Shown in pieces: positions 20,548-28,319 of a DNA stretch of 50,181 bases. This DNA comes from Limnothrix sp. CACIAM 69d (GTDB taxonomy: Bacteria > Cyanobacteriota > Cyanobacteriia > CACIAM-69d). The translations under genes were made by a program, and so were the position numbers. The notes under the pieces were generated by a model. The model did no database searches, was not told the origin of the DNA, and saw nothing but the letters and a program-made list of their open reading frames with translations. The stretch covers positions 1-50,181 of the forward strand of contig MKGP02000043.1 in NCBI GenBank assembly GCA_001913845.2. The letters are read 5' to 3'. How positions within the stretch are numbered: position 1 is the first letter of the stretch; every line of letters begins with the position of its first letter.

Positions 20548-20949
20548 ATGAGCTTAACAGTTCGTGTTATTTCCCCAGACAAGACCGTTTGGGATAACCA
20601 GGCGGAGGAAGTGATCCTACCGAGTACCACAGGACAGTTAGGCATCCTGCCCGGCCACGCGCCGCTACTGACGGCGTTGGGCACGGGGGTGATGCGTGTT
20701 CGGGTCAGCAAGGATTGGTTACCGATCGCCCTGATGGGTGGTTTTGCTGAAATTGAAGATAACGAAGTGACGGTGCTGGTGAATGGAGCCGAGCGGGGTG
20801 ACTCGATCGACCGTTCCACCGCCCAAGCGGAATATACCGACGCAGAAGCTCGGGTCGCTGCCGCTAACAGTCCTCAAGAGAAAATTAAGGCAAACCAAGC
20901 CCTCAAACGCGCCCGTGCTCGGGTGCAGGCGGCTGGTGGCACGGTTTAG
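20548..20949 (+). CDS. atpC: F1-ATP synthase subunit epsilon
   Basis: 133 residues, normal size. The N-terminal beta barrel is visible ('[23 protein letters not shown]', '[16 protein letters not shown]'). The C-terminal helical hairpin follows ('[14 protein letters not shown]', '[14 protein letters not shown]'), which regulates rotation and ATP hydrolysis. It is the second gene of atpD-atpC and ends about 90 bases before a terminator. Confidence 0.98.
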   Translation: MSLTVRVISPDKTVWDNQAEEVILPSTTGQLGILPGHAPLLTALGTGVMRVRVSKDWLPIALMGGFAEIEDNEVTVLVNGAERGDSIDRSTAQAEYTDAEARVAAANSPQEKIKANQALKRARARVQAAGGTV

Positions 20950-21041
20950 ACCGCCAACCAATTTTCATATTTTCTCGGTCTCAATATCTATTTGTTGATG
21001 ATCTTGATCATTCAGATCAACGATTGAATTGACTCATCCAG

Positions 21042-21076
21042 AGCGGGATAGGTTTAGCCCTACCCCGCTTTTTTTT
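21042..21076 (+). terminator. Terminator of atpD-atpC
   Basis: AGCGGGATAGG and CCTACCCCGCT form an 11-bp stem with one mismatch around a short loop, followed by a run of eight T. Confidence 0.9.
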
Positions 21077-21203
21077 ATTTTGTTTCGATCTCGCTTCTAT
21101 CCACCTCGCTTTTAATGAGAAGAAGCAACTTTGCTCACCCGTCGCGGGGATCCGTCGGTCTTCGCGTCAGGGTTTTGGTAATCTCCTCCGAACGATCAAA
21201 ATC

Positions 21204-21680
21204 ATGCAAATTTCAGGTTTATTGCGGGCGATCGGGCAGCAACTGAGCAAACGGCTGGGACAATGCGGGGCGATCGGCCTGTTGGGCTTGGTGATGTGGC
21301 TGATGGTTCCCACGGGCGCGGCCCAAGCCCTCACCAATATCAAACTGTCGGATTTGAACTATCGGGAATGCCCGGCTGAAGTGGCCGCTGGGGCCGTCAC
21401 CTCTGGCGGGGCAACGTTGCCGGCCAAGTGCTTCATTGTCTATGGCAAAGCAAATAACACCACAGGAAAAACGGTGTTTGATGCGGATATCTTTGGGCGA
21501 ATTTATGACGCAACGGACAATTCCATTATGGAAAATCGCACTCGCTTGGGCGCGATCGAACAGATTCCACCCGGCGTGAGTGAATTTGAATTTCGGATTT
21601 CTGTGCCCGTCAGCCAACCGGAACCGCTCCAGCTCAAGCAATTTAAGGCAGCGGGGTTCACTGCTCGCGTGCGTCGCTAA
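21204..21680 (+). CDS. Secreted protein of unknown function with a beta-sandwich-like domain
   Basis: 158 residues. A basic N-terminus and hydrophobic helix (LLGLVMWLMV) end in a signal-peptidase site near 'AAQALTN'. The mature part has two Cys ('YRECPAEVA', 'LPAKCFIVYG') that could form a disulfide. The sequence 'GKANNTTGKTVFDADIFGRIYDATDNSIMENRTRLGAI' followed by 'IPPGVSEFEFRI' has the shape of FxLYD-type beta domains in exported proteins. The family assignment is tentative. It is monocistronic and converges with the peroxiredoxin gene. Confidence 0.7.
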   Translation: MQISGLLRAIGQQLSKRLGQCGAIGLLGLVMWLMVPTGAAQALTNIKLSDLNYRECPAEVAAGAVTSGGATLPAKCFIVYGKANNTTGKTVFDADIFGRIYDATDNSIMENRTRLGAIEQIPPGVSEFEFRISVPVSQPEPLQLKQFKAAGFTARVRR

Positions 21681-21799
21681 CGGGTCGCTAAGATGGCGAC
21701 CCACCCTTGGGATGAATTTTGGAATTAACCCAAAGATGCCGATCTAAATTGCCATAACCAGCCCGAGCTAACAGCAAAAACAGCAGCGAAAACAGCAGC

Positions 21800-21833
21800 A
21801 AAAAGAGGGGCCCGTCTTTTAACTTGCCCCTCC
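21800..21833 (-). terminator. Terminator of the peroxiredoxin gene
   Basis: On the minus strand GAGGGGC pairs with GCCCCTC across a 14-base loop and is followed by TTTTT. It lies about 135 bases after the stop at 21969. The DNA between (21850-21960) is a degenerate run of GATCAA/GTCGA-like short repeats. Confidence 0.65.
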
Positions 21834-21968
21834 TCGATGACATGGGTTAATTGAGCTAAGCCGCTCGATCGATCAAGCCGATCAAATCGATCCAGCCGAT
21901 CAAATCAGTCGAGTCGATCGAAGCAATTCAGTCAGTTAAATGGATCAATTGAGTCAATCAAGCAGTTT

Positions 21969-22499
21969 TTATGACTGCACCGACTTCAAGTAAGCCAGCA
22001 TCGTATCAGCATCAGAAACTTCAAAAGGATCGCTGGGAGCATTGTCCCCATAGCCAGGTTCAATGAACACCTTTTCGATCGCGCCGTCATTCACCACCAT
22101 GGAATAGCGCCAAGAACGCATCCCAAAACCCAGATTGGACTTGTCCACCAACATACCCATCTTGCGAGTAAATTCCCCATTGCCATCGGGCAGCAAGAAG
22201 ACATTCTGGGCGTTTTGTTGTTTGCCCCACTGGAACATCACAAAAGCATCATTCACCGACAAACAAATCACCGCATCCACGCCCAGGCTCTTAATTTCTT
22301 CATAGAGTTCTTCATAGCGCGGCAGATGGCTGGTGGAACAGGTGGGCGTGAAAGCACCCGGCAGGGAGAACAACACAACGCGCTTGCCACCGAAGAGGTC
22401 TTGGGTGCTGAGATCTTGCCAACGGAAGGGGTTAGGGCCCGGCACGGATTCATCGCGGACACGGGTTTTGAACACAACATCGGGGACACGATCGAGCAT
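21969..22499 (-). CDS. Type II (Prx5-like) peroxiredoxin
   Basis: 176 residues. The peroxidatic Cys lies in '[19 protein letters not shown]' (Cys at about residue 54), the type II signature. '[26 protein letters not shown]' is the conserved later block carrying the catalytic Arg. It reduces hydrogen peroxide and alkyl peroxides using glutathione/glutaredoxin or thioredoxin. The closest well-known relative is the Synechocystis sll1621 protein. The promoter has a strong PerR-type palindrome over its -10 box, which fits peroxide-induced expression. SD AAGGA precedes ATG 22499. Confidence 0.95.
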   Translation of the reverse strand: MLDRVPDVVFKTRVRDESVPGPNPFRWQDLSTQDLFGGKRVVLFSLPGAFTPTCSTSHLPRYEELYEEIKSLGVDAVICLSVNDAFVMFQWGKQQNAQNVFLLPDGNGEFTRKMGMLVDKSNLGFGMRSWRYSMVVNDGAIEKVFIEPGYGDNAPSDPFEVSDADTMLAYLKSVQS

Positions 22500-22540
22500 G
22501 GTGGTGACTTCCTTAGGTGTAAGACAGTATTTTCATGAAC

Positions 22541-22577
22541 TCATAATGATTATGACTTACAAGAAAAGATTTGACAA
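22541..22577 (-). promoter_or_regulatory. Peroxiredoxin promoter with overlapping PerR/Fur-type operator
   Basis: On the minus strand TTGTCA (22577-22572) and CATAAT (22554-22549) are spaced by 17 bases. TCATAATGATTATGA at 22541-22555 is a perfect 7-1-7 inverted repeat that covers the -10 box. It matches the PerR consensus TTATAATNATTATAA at all but two symmetric positions. Binding here would block transcription; loss of PerR binding under peroxide would derepress the gene. Confidence 0.75.
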
Positions 22578-22801
22578 GGGACAGGCTCTTGTTAATGGCC
22601 AATGCGCCACCGACCGACGCAAGGTTGTTAGTCGCTAAAATCAAACCATCCGTCAATGGAGCACCCTGAAATCACAGCGCCCTGAAATCGTTGCTGATTT
22701 AACCGTTGCGACCTGGGGCATGGCGATCATGGGCGAAAACGTGGGGACTAAATTTCGTTGCTGTTGTTGAAATTGGGGCCCATGCAGTTGGGGCACAGGT
22801 G

Positions 22802-23224
22802 ATGAATTTTCTAGATTCGGATGATGATCCGCCCCTTCAAATTAACGTCACGCCCATGGTGGATGTGATTTTTGCGATTCTGGCGTTTTTTGTGGTGGCG
22901 ACGGCTTTCTTGACCCGATCGCGCGGTTTGCCGGTGAACTTGCCCAGCGCTGCCACGGGCCAAGCCCAAACCCAGTCAATGCCCGTGGTGACGGTGGATG
23001 CGGCGGGGAATTTGGCAGTCGATCGACAGCCGATCCCGATCGAGCAATTACCCACCCTGGTGCAGGCAAAGTTGGGGCCCCGCAACCCAGAGCAGCCCAT
23101 GCGCACCGTCGCCATTGAGGCCGATCGAGCCGTGAGCCACGGGCGAGTGGTGGAAGTGATGGATCGGTTGCGCCAAATCCCCAACCTGCAATTGGCGATC
23201 GCGACGCGATCGGGTAATCCCTAG
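22802..23224 (+). CDS. ExbD/TolR-family biopolymer transport protein
   Basis: 140 residues from ATG 22802; the frame is open further upstream, but this start gives the normal ExbD layout. A short cytoplasmic tail (MNFLDSDDDPPLQINVTPMVDV) leads into one membrane helix with the conserved proton-pathway Asp ('TPMVDVIFAILAFF'). A periplasmic domain follows ('PVVTVDAAGNLAVDRQPI'). With ExbB it uses the proton gradient to energise TonB-dependent or Tol-like processes. No ExbB/TolQ gene is adjacent, which is unusual. An RDD-family gene follows about 160 bases later on the same strand. Confidence 0.88.
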   Translation: MNFLDSDDDPPLQINVTPMVDVIFAILAFFVVATAFLTRSRGLPVNLPSAATGQAQTQSMPVVTVDAAGNLAVDRQPIPIEQLPTLVQAKLGPRNPEQPMRTVAIEADRAVSHGRVVEVMDRLRQIPNLQLAIATRSGNP

Positions 23225-23383
23225 CCCCAAGATTCCGAGCCATGACGATCCAAGCCCCGACAGTTCGGGCCATGACATTAATGGCATTATTTGGGGAGAA
23301 TCGCGGCAGACCACTGCACTGATTCTGATGCGTTGATTCTGATTAGATCTCCCCCTCCTCCTCATCGTTTAGGCTCACCTGCC

Positions 23384-23929
23384 ATGCGCGATCGCCTTGA
23401 ACCTGCTCCTTACCTTCCCCGTGTGCCCCTGTGGCGGCGTGGTGTGGCCACGGCGATCGATGCGGTCATTGCGGGATTGTTCAGCAGCCTGTTGGGGGCC
23501 GGGTTTGAGCTGCCGGTTTTTGTGATCCTGTGGCTCCTGGTGCGAGTGGTGATGGTAGCCAATAATCGCGGCCAAAGCATTGGGCGATTGGCCATGGATA
23601 TCAAACTGGTGAACCCCCGCACCCGCCGCCTGCCAACGATGGTGGAGCTGACCCAGCGGGAGGGCATTGTGGGCATTGAAGCTTGGTTAGCCTTGCAGGG
23701 ATTGTCCCTGTTGTCGCAGGTGAACCCGGTGGCGCTGCTTTGTTTGGCTCCGGCAATTGTTGATGGCATTGTGACGGCTACGGACGAAAGCCGCCAACAA
23801 CAGTCTTTTCACGATCGCCTGATTGGGTCGATTGTGGTGCAAACTTCTCGGGGGTTTTCCCTAGATTTGAAGGTGCAACGGTGGTATCGTCTCCTGCGCG
23901 ATCGAACTGAGCGTTTTATGCGAAGATAG
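23384..23929 (+). CDS. RDD family membrane protein
   Basis: 181 residues from ATG 23384. The opening 'PLWRRGVATAIDAVIAGLFSS' carries the Arg and Asp positions that name the RDD domain. 'NNRGQSIGRLAMDIKLVNPRTRRLP' is the typical second block and 'FHDRLIGSIVV' the third, with two to three hydrophobic helices. The function of most RDD proteins is unknown; some act as ion/proton antiporters. The C-terminal 20 residues are strongly basic (LKVQRWYRLLRDRTERFMRR). It may be cotranscribed with the upstream ExbD gene. Confidence 0.85.
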   Translation: MRDRLEPAPYLPRVPLWRRGVATAIDAVIAGLFSSLLGAGFELPVFVILWLLVRVVMVANNRGQSIGRLAMDIKLVNPRTRRLPTMVELTQREGIVGIEAWLALQGLSLLSQVNPVALLCLAPAIVDGIVTATDESRQQQSFHDRLIGSIVVQTSRGFSLDLKVQRWYRLLRDRTERFMRR

Positions 23930-24088
23930 AGTGCTGCAAAACTGCCCGAATCCGTTTGCGGACAAAGTCAGCAGTTCTGCTCGATCGGCGATCGCCCCCC
24001 GCCTGTTTTGCCCAGTGCCAATGCGGCGGCGCACGATCGTCCAATCGCAAACCCTTTGCACCGATCGAACCATTAGGAGTTTCCCACC

Positions 24089-24283
24089 GTGGCTAAAGGT
24101 AAAGACGTACGGCTCGTGATCACCCTGGAGTGCACCGAGTGCCGCACCAACACCGACAAGCGCTCGCCCGGCGTGTCGCGCTACACCACCCAGAAAAACC
24201 GCCGCAACACCACCGCGCGCCTGGAACTGAAGAAGTTCTGCACCCACTGCAACAAGCACACGGTGCACCGCGAAATTAAGTAA
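24089..24283 (+). CDS. rpmG: 50S ribosomal protein L33
   Basis: 64 residues from GTG 24089 with an AGGAG upstream at 24075-24079. It starts (M)[17 protein letters not shown] and has the zinc-ribbon Cys pairs 'CTEC' and 'CTHC', so it is the Cys-containing form. The chloroplast/cyanobacterial length (about 64) matches. It is followed by rpsR, the conserved cyanobacterial and plastid pair. Confidence 0.97.
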   Translation: MAKGKDVRLVITLECTECRTNTDKRSPGVSRYTTQKNRRNTTARLELKKFCTHCNKHTVHREIK

Positions 24284-24435
24284 TTTTTCGCCCATAACCC
24301 AGTCCTTGCCCGGAGCGCTCGATCGCCCCGGTAGTGGATTGTGCAGTCTCGTTATACGAACTCGGTGCGATCGGCTGTTTCCAAGCCGAGCCGCCCGATT
24401 CTTCTGAATCACTCCTGAATCCTTAGCGAATCACC

Positions 24436-24651
24436 ATGGCTTACTATCGTCGTCGCGTTTCTCCCCTCAAACCCGAAGAGCCGATCGACTACAAAGATGT
24501 TGATCTGCTGCGTCGCTTCATCACTGAGCGCGGCAAAATCCTGCCCCGTCGTGTAACCGGTCTGACGGCTAAGCAACAGCGCGATTTGGCTGTGGCCATC
24601 AAGCGCGCCCGCATCTTGGCCCTGCTGCCGTTCATCAACAAGGAAGCCTAG
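24436..24651 (+). CDS. rpsR: 30S ribosomal protein S18
   Basis: 71 residues, normal size. The conserved core '[33 protein letters not shown]' is intact. S18 binds the 30S platform with S6. It is the second gene of rpmG-rpsR and ends 160 bases before a perfect bidirectional terminator. Confidence 0.97.
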   Translation: MAYYRRRVSPLKPEEPIDYKDVDLLRRFITERGKILPRRVTGLTAKQQRDLAVAIKRARILALLPFINKEA

Positions 24652-24669
24652 ACCACCATTGGGCATTGA

Positions 24670-24810
24670 GGATCAGGTGTCTAGGGTTTACCGTCAAAAA
24701 ATAGTCCAAAACCCTGATTCCGCTGTTGCCAACTTGTGGGAGACAAGGGGCTGAAGTCCCTTGCTGTGACCACTGGGGTGTAGGCAATCAACTTTGCTTA
24801 AACATGTCTA
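24670..24810. repeat. Diverged palindromic intergenic element (type E)
   Basis: 'CTAGGGTTTACCGTC' at the left and 'AAACCCTGATTCCGCTGTTG' inside match the left half of the other elements. The central palindrome is imperfect here (CAAGGGGCTGAAGTCCCTTG, 24744-24763). The right end has no clear partner, so the copy is old or truncated. It lies between the 3' ends of rpsR and cbiX. Confidence 0.6.
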
Positions 24811-24843
24811 AAAGGGGCGATCGACTAGTTCGATCGCCCCTTT
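24811..24843. terminator. Bidirectional terminator between rpsR and cbiX
   Basis: AAAGGGGCGATCGA and TCGATCGCCCCTTT form a perfect 14-bp stem with a five-base loop. Each arm ends in A/T-rich bases, so it can act on both converging transcripts. The stem incorporates GCGATCG-type HIP1 text. Confidence 0.8.
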
Positions 24844-24871
24844 GCCGTATCCAAGATTCGTGAACCCAATT

Positions 24872-26023
24872 CTAGGGAACTCGCCAAGCCTTTTCGTGAT
24901 AGTCGTTCTGGGTAGCGTAGGGGTCGGGCGCATCATGGCTGTGTCCATGCCCATGATCGTGTCCATGCCCATGACTATGATCATGGCCGTGGCTATGCCC
25001 ATGGCTGTGGCCGTGATCATGATTGTGGCCGTGGGCATGATCATGATCATGATGTCCGTGATCATGGCCATGGGCGTGGCCGTGATCGTGGTGGTGATGG
25101 CCACTCGCCAGCGCATCCGGGGCGATTGCCTCGCCATCATCCTGACCCAAGCCCAACAGATTGCGGCTGACAGCCCGGCGGAACTTGCATAGCTCGCAAT
25201 TCATGGCCACCTGACCGGCGATCGCCTCCTGTTCCCGCTCCTTCACCAACTCAAACAGCACGGGATCTAAGCCAATTTCCGGCAGGGATTGGATCTGCAC
25301 ATCGGGGCGATCGAGCCGCGCTTGGTCGGAATAGCCGTGAATCCGCTTCATCAGCGCTCCCGTAAACAGGAAGTGCGGCAACACCACCACCCGTTTGGGG
25401 TTCCAAGTCCAAGCCCGCTCCCAACCCGCATCCAAACGCGGATGGGTGATGCCACTAAAACAGAGTTCCAGCCCCTTGAAACCGCTGCCTTCCCAGAGCA
25501 CCCGCGCCAGCTTATAGGCATCGCCATTGGCATCGGGATCCGAAGCGCCGCGCCCCACAAACAGCAATACCGACTCATCGCGGGGAATCTCACTTTGGCG
25601 ATCGAGTTCATCCAAGCGCGATCGCCACAATTCCACCAGCCGATCGGCCACACCAAAATGGCGACCGTAGTGGAACTTCAGCCCCGGATGGCGGGCCCGG
25701 GCGCGATCGAGTTCATTGGTCACATCAAACTTGTTGTGCCGCGCCGCAAACAGCAACACCGGCAGGGCGGTCATTTCCTGGTAGCCCATGGCCACCATCC
25801 GATCGACCCCCTCTTGAATCGACGGTTCCGTCAACTCCAAAAAACAGGGCACAACCGGCCGCGAGGTGTCATAGGCCGCAAAGGCTTCCACAAATTCCAT
25901 GAAGGTGCGGCGGCCATCATCGTCGCGCGTGCCGTGACCAATCAACAGCAGCGGAAACTTGTCAGGGGTGGACGGGGCGATCGCTTCAGCGGACTCAGCG
26001 GACTTAACAGACACATTCAGCAT
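24872..26023 (-). CDS. cbiX: CbiX-type sirohydrochlorin (cobalto)chelatase with His-rich C-terminus
   Basis: 383 residues. The two chelatase halves carry metal-site histidines: '[17 protein letters not shown]' near residue 30 and '[11 protein letters not shown]' near residue 95; the second half includes '[17 protein letters not shown]'. 'MNCELCKFR' (about residue 275) matches the MxCxxC motif that binds a 4Fe-4S cluster in some CbiX proteins. The tail from about residue 310 holds roughly 30 His in 60 residues ([13 protein letters not shown]...), a likely Co/Ni storage or loading segment. CbiX inserts cobalt into sirohydrochlorin early in B12 synthesis. The cobalamin riboswitch just upstream strongly supports a cobalt/B12 role over sirohaem synthesis. 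Confidence 0.92.
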   Translation of the reverse strand: MLNVSVKSAESAEAIAPSTPDKFPLLLIGHGTRDDDGRRTFMEFVEAFAAYDTSRPVVPCFLELTEPSIQEGVDRMVAMGYQEMTALPVLLFAARHNKFDVTNELDRARARHPGLKFHYGRHFGVADRLVELWRSRLDELDRQSEIPRDESVLLFVGRGASDPDANGDAYKLARVLWEGSGFKGLELCFSGITHPRLDAGWERAWTWNPKRVVVLPHFLFTGALMKRIHGYSDQARLDRPDVQIQSLPEIGLDPVLFELVKEREQEAIAGQVAMNCELCKFRRAVSRNLLGLGQDDGEAIAPDALASGHHHHDHGHAHGHDHGHHDHDHAHGHNHDHGHSHGHSHGHDHSHGHGHDHGHGHSHDAPDPYATQNDYHEKAWRVP

Positions 26024-26177
26024 GGATTTCAGTTCGCGCCCCGGTGCATCGCCGAGGGTCTAAGGGAATGGATGATTTGAACTGACGGGGCGATCGGTTT
26101 CCGCGTTTTTAATGGCTCACAGCCTATCGAATACCACTCGCACAGGACAGGGAAGCAGCGCGATCGCCCCAGCAGAT

Positions 26178-26325
26178 TGGAGGCATTCCGACTGATGGTT
26201 TGCTCAGGGCTGGCTAAGCATGTTTGTTGGCACAGCCCCACCAATCACGGCTGCGGCACAGTCGCGGAATTTCACCGCCATTTCCCACCAAGCTGCCGAA
26301 ATACCTTAGCACCTTGCCCGCTCTG
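26178..26325 (-). promoter_or_regulatory. Cobalamin (B12) riboswitch upstream of cbiX
   Basis: Read on the minus strand, the conserved blocks appear in the correct order: GGGAAATGGCGGTGAAATTC, then CGACTGTGCCGCAGCCGTGA (compare the consensus 'GGTGaaAaTCC...GCTGtcCCGCAacTGTgA'). A variable arm follows (GGTGGGGCTGTGCC...), then AGCCAGCCCTGAGC, and finally the closing AGTCGGAATGCCTCC (consensus AGTCaGgAtaCCTGCC). About 150 bases separate it from the cbiX start, enough for an expression platform. High B12 should repress cbiX. Exact stem boundaries are approximate. Confidence 0.8.
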
Positions 26326-26336
26326 GTACATTGCCC

Positions 26337-27035
26337 CTACTGGGGATCGAGACTTGTGGAGTTGGTGGAATTTGCCGCGATCGCCTGTTGAAATTCTTGC
26401 AGTAACCAGCGGGTAACTTGCCCGTGATTGGCAGTGCGGCTGCGACGAAAAGCCTCTTGCAACAGCGTCAAATCCAAACCGGGCAACACAAGCGATCGAG
26501 TAATGCGTTCACTCCCCTTTCCGATCATGCGGAAGGCCAACAGTCGCACGTTTTGCACATCCACCACCCAATATTCTTGAACGCCGATTTCTTCATGAAT
26601 CAGCCGTTTTTCGCCCAAATCATCCCCCAAGGAGCTGTAGGCTACTTCGATCGCCAAATCTGGAGCGGGGTAGCGATCTAAGTCCACGATCGTTTCATCC
26701 CAGGGAATCAAATTAGCCCGATCGCCCACATGAAACGAGGCATCGGGCTGCACTTCTAATTCCCCCGATCGGCGATAGGTGCAGTTGTCGTGGCCATCCA
26801 AATCTAGTCCCAGCAAGCTGCTGTAGAGGGCGATCGCTGCCAACAGGATGTAGTGATCCCGCGCGTGGGGATTCCCGATCGCTGCCATCTCCAATAACAT
26901 CCTGCCTTGGTAGTAATAGCCTTTGGGCGATCGACTGGATTCTTGCTCGGGCAGGTCGATTGTGGCCAGGTAAGTTTCCCAGCTCACTGGTTGCCAATGG
27001 GCGATCGGCTCAGTATTTGGAACGATGGCAATCAT
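26337..27035 (-). CDS. Uma2 family (DUF820) PD-(D/E)XK nuclease-fold protein
   Basis: 232 residues. The Uma2 core is recognisable: 'EVQPDASF' (Asp98), 'YPAPDLAIEVAYSSLGDDLGEKRLIHEEIGVQEYWVVD' spanning Asp126, Glu130 and Lys143, the typical D-ExK-like active site. The N-terminal 'WETYLATI' and 'YYQGRMLLEMAAIGNPHARDH' are also typical. Uma2 proteins are very abundant in cyanobacteria; their nuclease activity and purpose are mostly untested. Its ATG overlaps the stop of the upstream HEPN-RNase III gene by four bases (ATGA type), so the two are translationally coupled. It ends just before the cobalamin riboswitch. Confidence 0.9.
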   Translation of the reverse strand: MIAIVPNTEPIAHWQPVSWETYLATIDLPEQESSRSPKGYYYQGRMLLEMAAIGNPHARDHYILLAAIALYSSLLGLDLDGHDNCTYRRSGELEVQPDASFHVGDRANLIPWDETIVDLDRYPAPDLAIEVAYSSLGDDLGEKRLIHEEIGVQEYWVVDVQNVRLLAFRMIGKGSERITRSLVLPGLDLTLLQEAFRRSRTANHGQVTRWLLQEFQQAIAANSTNSTSLDPQ

Positions 27036-28261
27036 GGGCGATCGACCTCAAACCCTTCCGCTTTCAGCATAGCCAAAGTAGCGATCGCTGCTTGGGCCTC
27101 TGCCGCTTTGATCGTGTCACCGGTACCTTGACCATAGGGAAAACCATCAATTTGGACGCGCACTATCCAGGGTGGCCCCTGTGGGGATCGGCTATAGACC
27201 AAATCATCAACCGAACCAAATATTGCTGAATTTCCTGGCTGTTGTAGAAATTCTTGGAGAGCACTTTTAGGGTGTCGGGCTGTTGCGCCTTCGTAACCCA
27301 GTTTCTCGATCACTTGATCAAGCTTTGGCCAGAAGAATGCCTGAACTGCTGCCAATCCAGAATCAAGATAGTAGGCTCCAATTAACGCTTCAAAGGCGTT
27401 GGCAAGAACTGAGTTCTTTTGTCCGAGTTTTTGATCGCGCTTGAGACTATTACCGAGTCTCAGGCAATCGCCCAAATTGAGTTGATTGGCAAAAAATTCA
27501 AGTTGCGTATTCTCTACAATTCGAGACTTGGTTTGAGTTAGTTCCCCTTCAGTGAGGTATGGGTATTTATTGTGGATATACTCAGCTACCACCAATCCCA
27601 AAACGGAATCGCCTAAAAACTCCAGCCGTTCATTGTCATCGCCACTGCTTGGGTGCTCGTTCTTATAAGACCTATGGGTTAAAGCCTGTTTCAGGAGGCT
27701 GAGATTCTGGAACGGAATTTGAGAAATGAGGCGATCGCACTGCTCTTGAAACTGTCGGTCTGCCTGATTGTTAGGGTTTCGCCCCCATTGCTGCGCTTGG
27801 TTTTGATGGCTCAAGGCTAGCAAAGCTTCATTTTGCTGGGTTACTACCTCTTCCAATAGAGACGATCCGATCACCTGTAGTAACCGACGAATGCTATCGA
27901 GCGATCGATAAACATCTACGGCGGGAAATTCCGATTCATGGGCCCACTGGTTACGAATTTCTTGAAGTTCATTCACTAGAACTTTGTCGCTTTTGCTTAA
28001 TCGGTCTTTAAAGACTTTGGTGTAGTTTTTATCTAGAATTGTTAGTAGATTAGCTACATCTTCACTAATAATCTTGAGAGGGGAATAGTTCTTTAAAATA
28101 GGTTGGGCTGTTCGCTGTTTAGGCAAGGACTGTAGAGAGTTTTTAGCCCAATCATCACCATACTCTGCCTGCATGGCTTCCTGAATGAAAGGAAACAATC
28201 CCTGGCGCAGAAGTTCTAGGCCACGGGTGATCGTTTCCTTTCCCCAGTTTTGGTTTGACAT
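27032..28261 (-). CDS. Swt1-type HEPN domain fused to ribonuclease III (RIBOc-dsRBD)
   Basis: 409 residues, about 170 longer than ordinary RNase III. Residues 1-140 are an all-helical Swt1-like HEPN domain ('ITRGLELLRQGLFPFIQEAM', 'AEYGDDWAKNSL') with the HEPN R-x4-H motif 'RNQWAH' at 103-108. A Gln-rich linker (142-170) leads to the RNase III domain with signature 'ERLEFLGDS' (211-219) and 'NAFEALIGAYYLDSG' (288-302). A dsRNA-binding domain follows (330-400, 'GQGTGDTIKAAEAQAA'). RNase III cleaves double-stranded RNA; HEPN domains of this type often are RNases or toxin/defence modules. The usual Asp two residues before 'FEALIG' is Asn288. Composition looks AT-richer than rlmN. It is 58 bases downstream of rlmN and overlaps uma2. 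Confidence 0.9.
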   Translation of the reverse strand: MSNQNWGKETITRGLELLRQGLFPFIQEAMQAEYGDDWAKNSLQSLPKQRTAQPILKNYSPLKIISEDVANLLTILDKNYTKVFKDRLSKSDKVLVNELQEIRNQWAHESEFPAVDVYRSLDSIRRLLQVIGSSLLEEVVTQQNEALLALSHQNQAQQWGRNPNNQADRQFQEQCDRLISQIPFQNLSLLKQALTHRSYKNEHPSSGDDNERLEFLGDSVLGLVVAEYIHNKYPYLTEGELTQTKSRIVENTQLEFFANQLNLGDCLRLGNSLKRDQKLGQKNSVLANAFEALIGAYYLDSGLAAVQAFFWPKLDQVIEKLGYEGATARHPKSALQEFLQQPGNSAIFGSVDDLVYSRSPQGPPWIVRVQIDGFPYGQGTGDTIKAAEAQAAIATLAMLKAEGFEVDRP

Positions 28262-28264
28262 GAT

Positions 28265-28306
28265 GTGAATTCACAATGACTAGTTTCATGGTAGTCAGTA
28301 ATTCAC
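28265..28306. promoter_or_regulatory. Nested inverted repeats upstream of the HEPN-RNase III gene
   Basis: GTGAATT (28265-28271) pairs with AATTCAC (28300-28306), and inside it TGACTA (28277-28282) pairs with TAGTCA (28292-28297). They fill the gap between rlmN and the HEPN-RNase III start codon. This could be an operator, an RNA hairpin cut by RNase III itself (autoregulation), or chance. Confidence 0.45.
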
Positions 28307-28319
28307 ATTTCGTGGGAAC

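Noticed and set aside
24842..25192. Met/Val-rich plus-strand frame opposite the His-rich tail of CbiX
   Set aside because: Simple complement of the His codons; not a gene.
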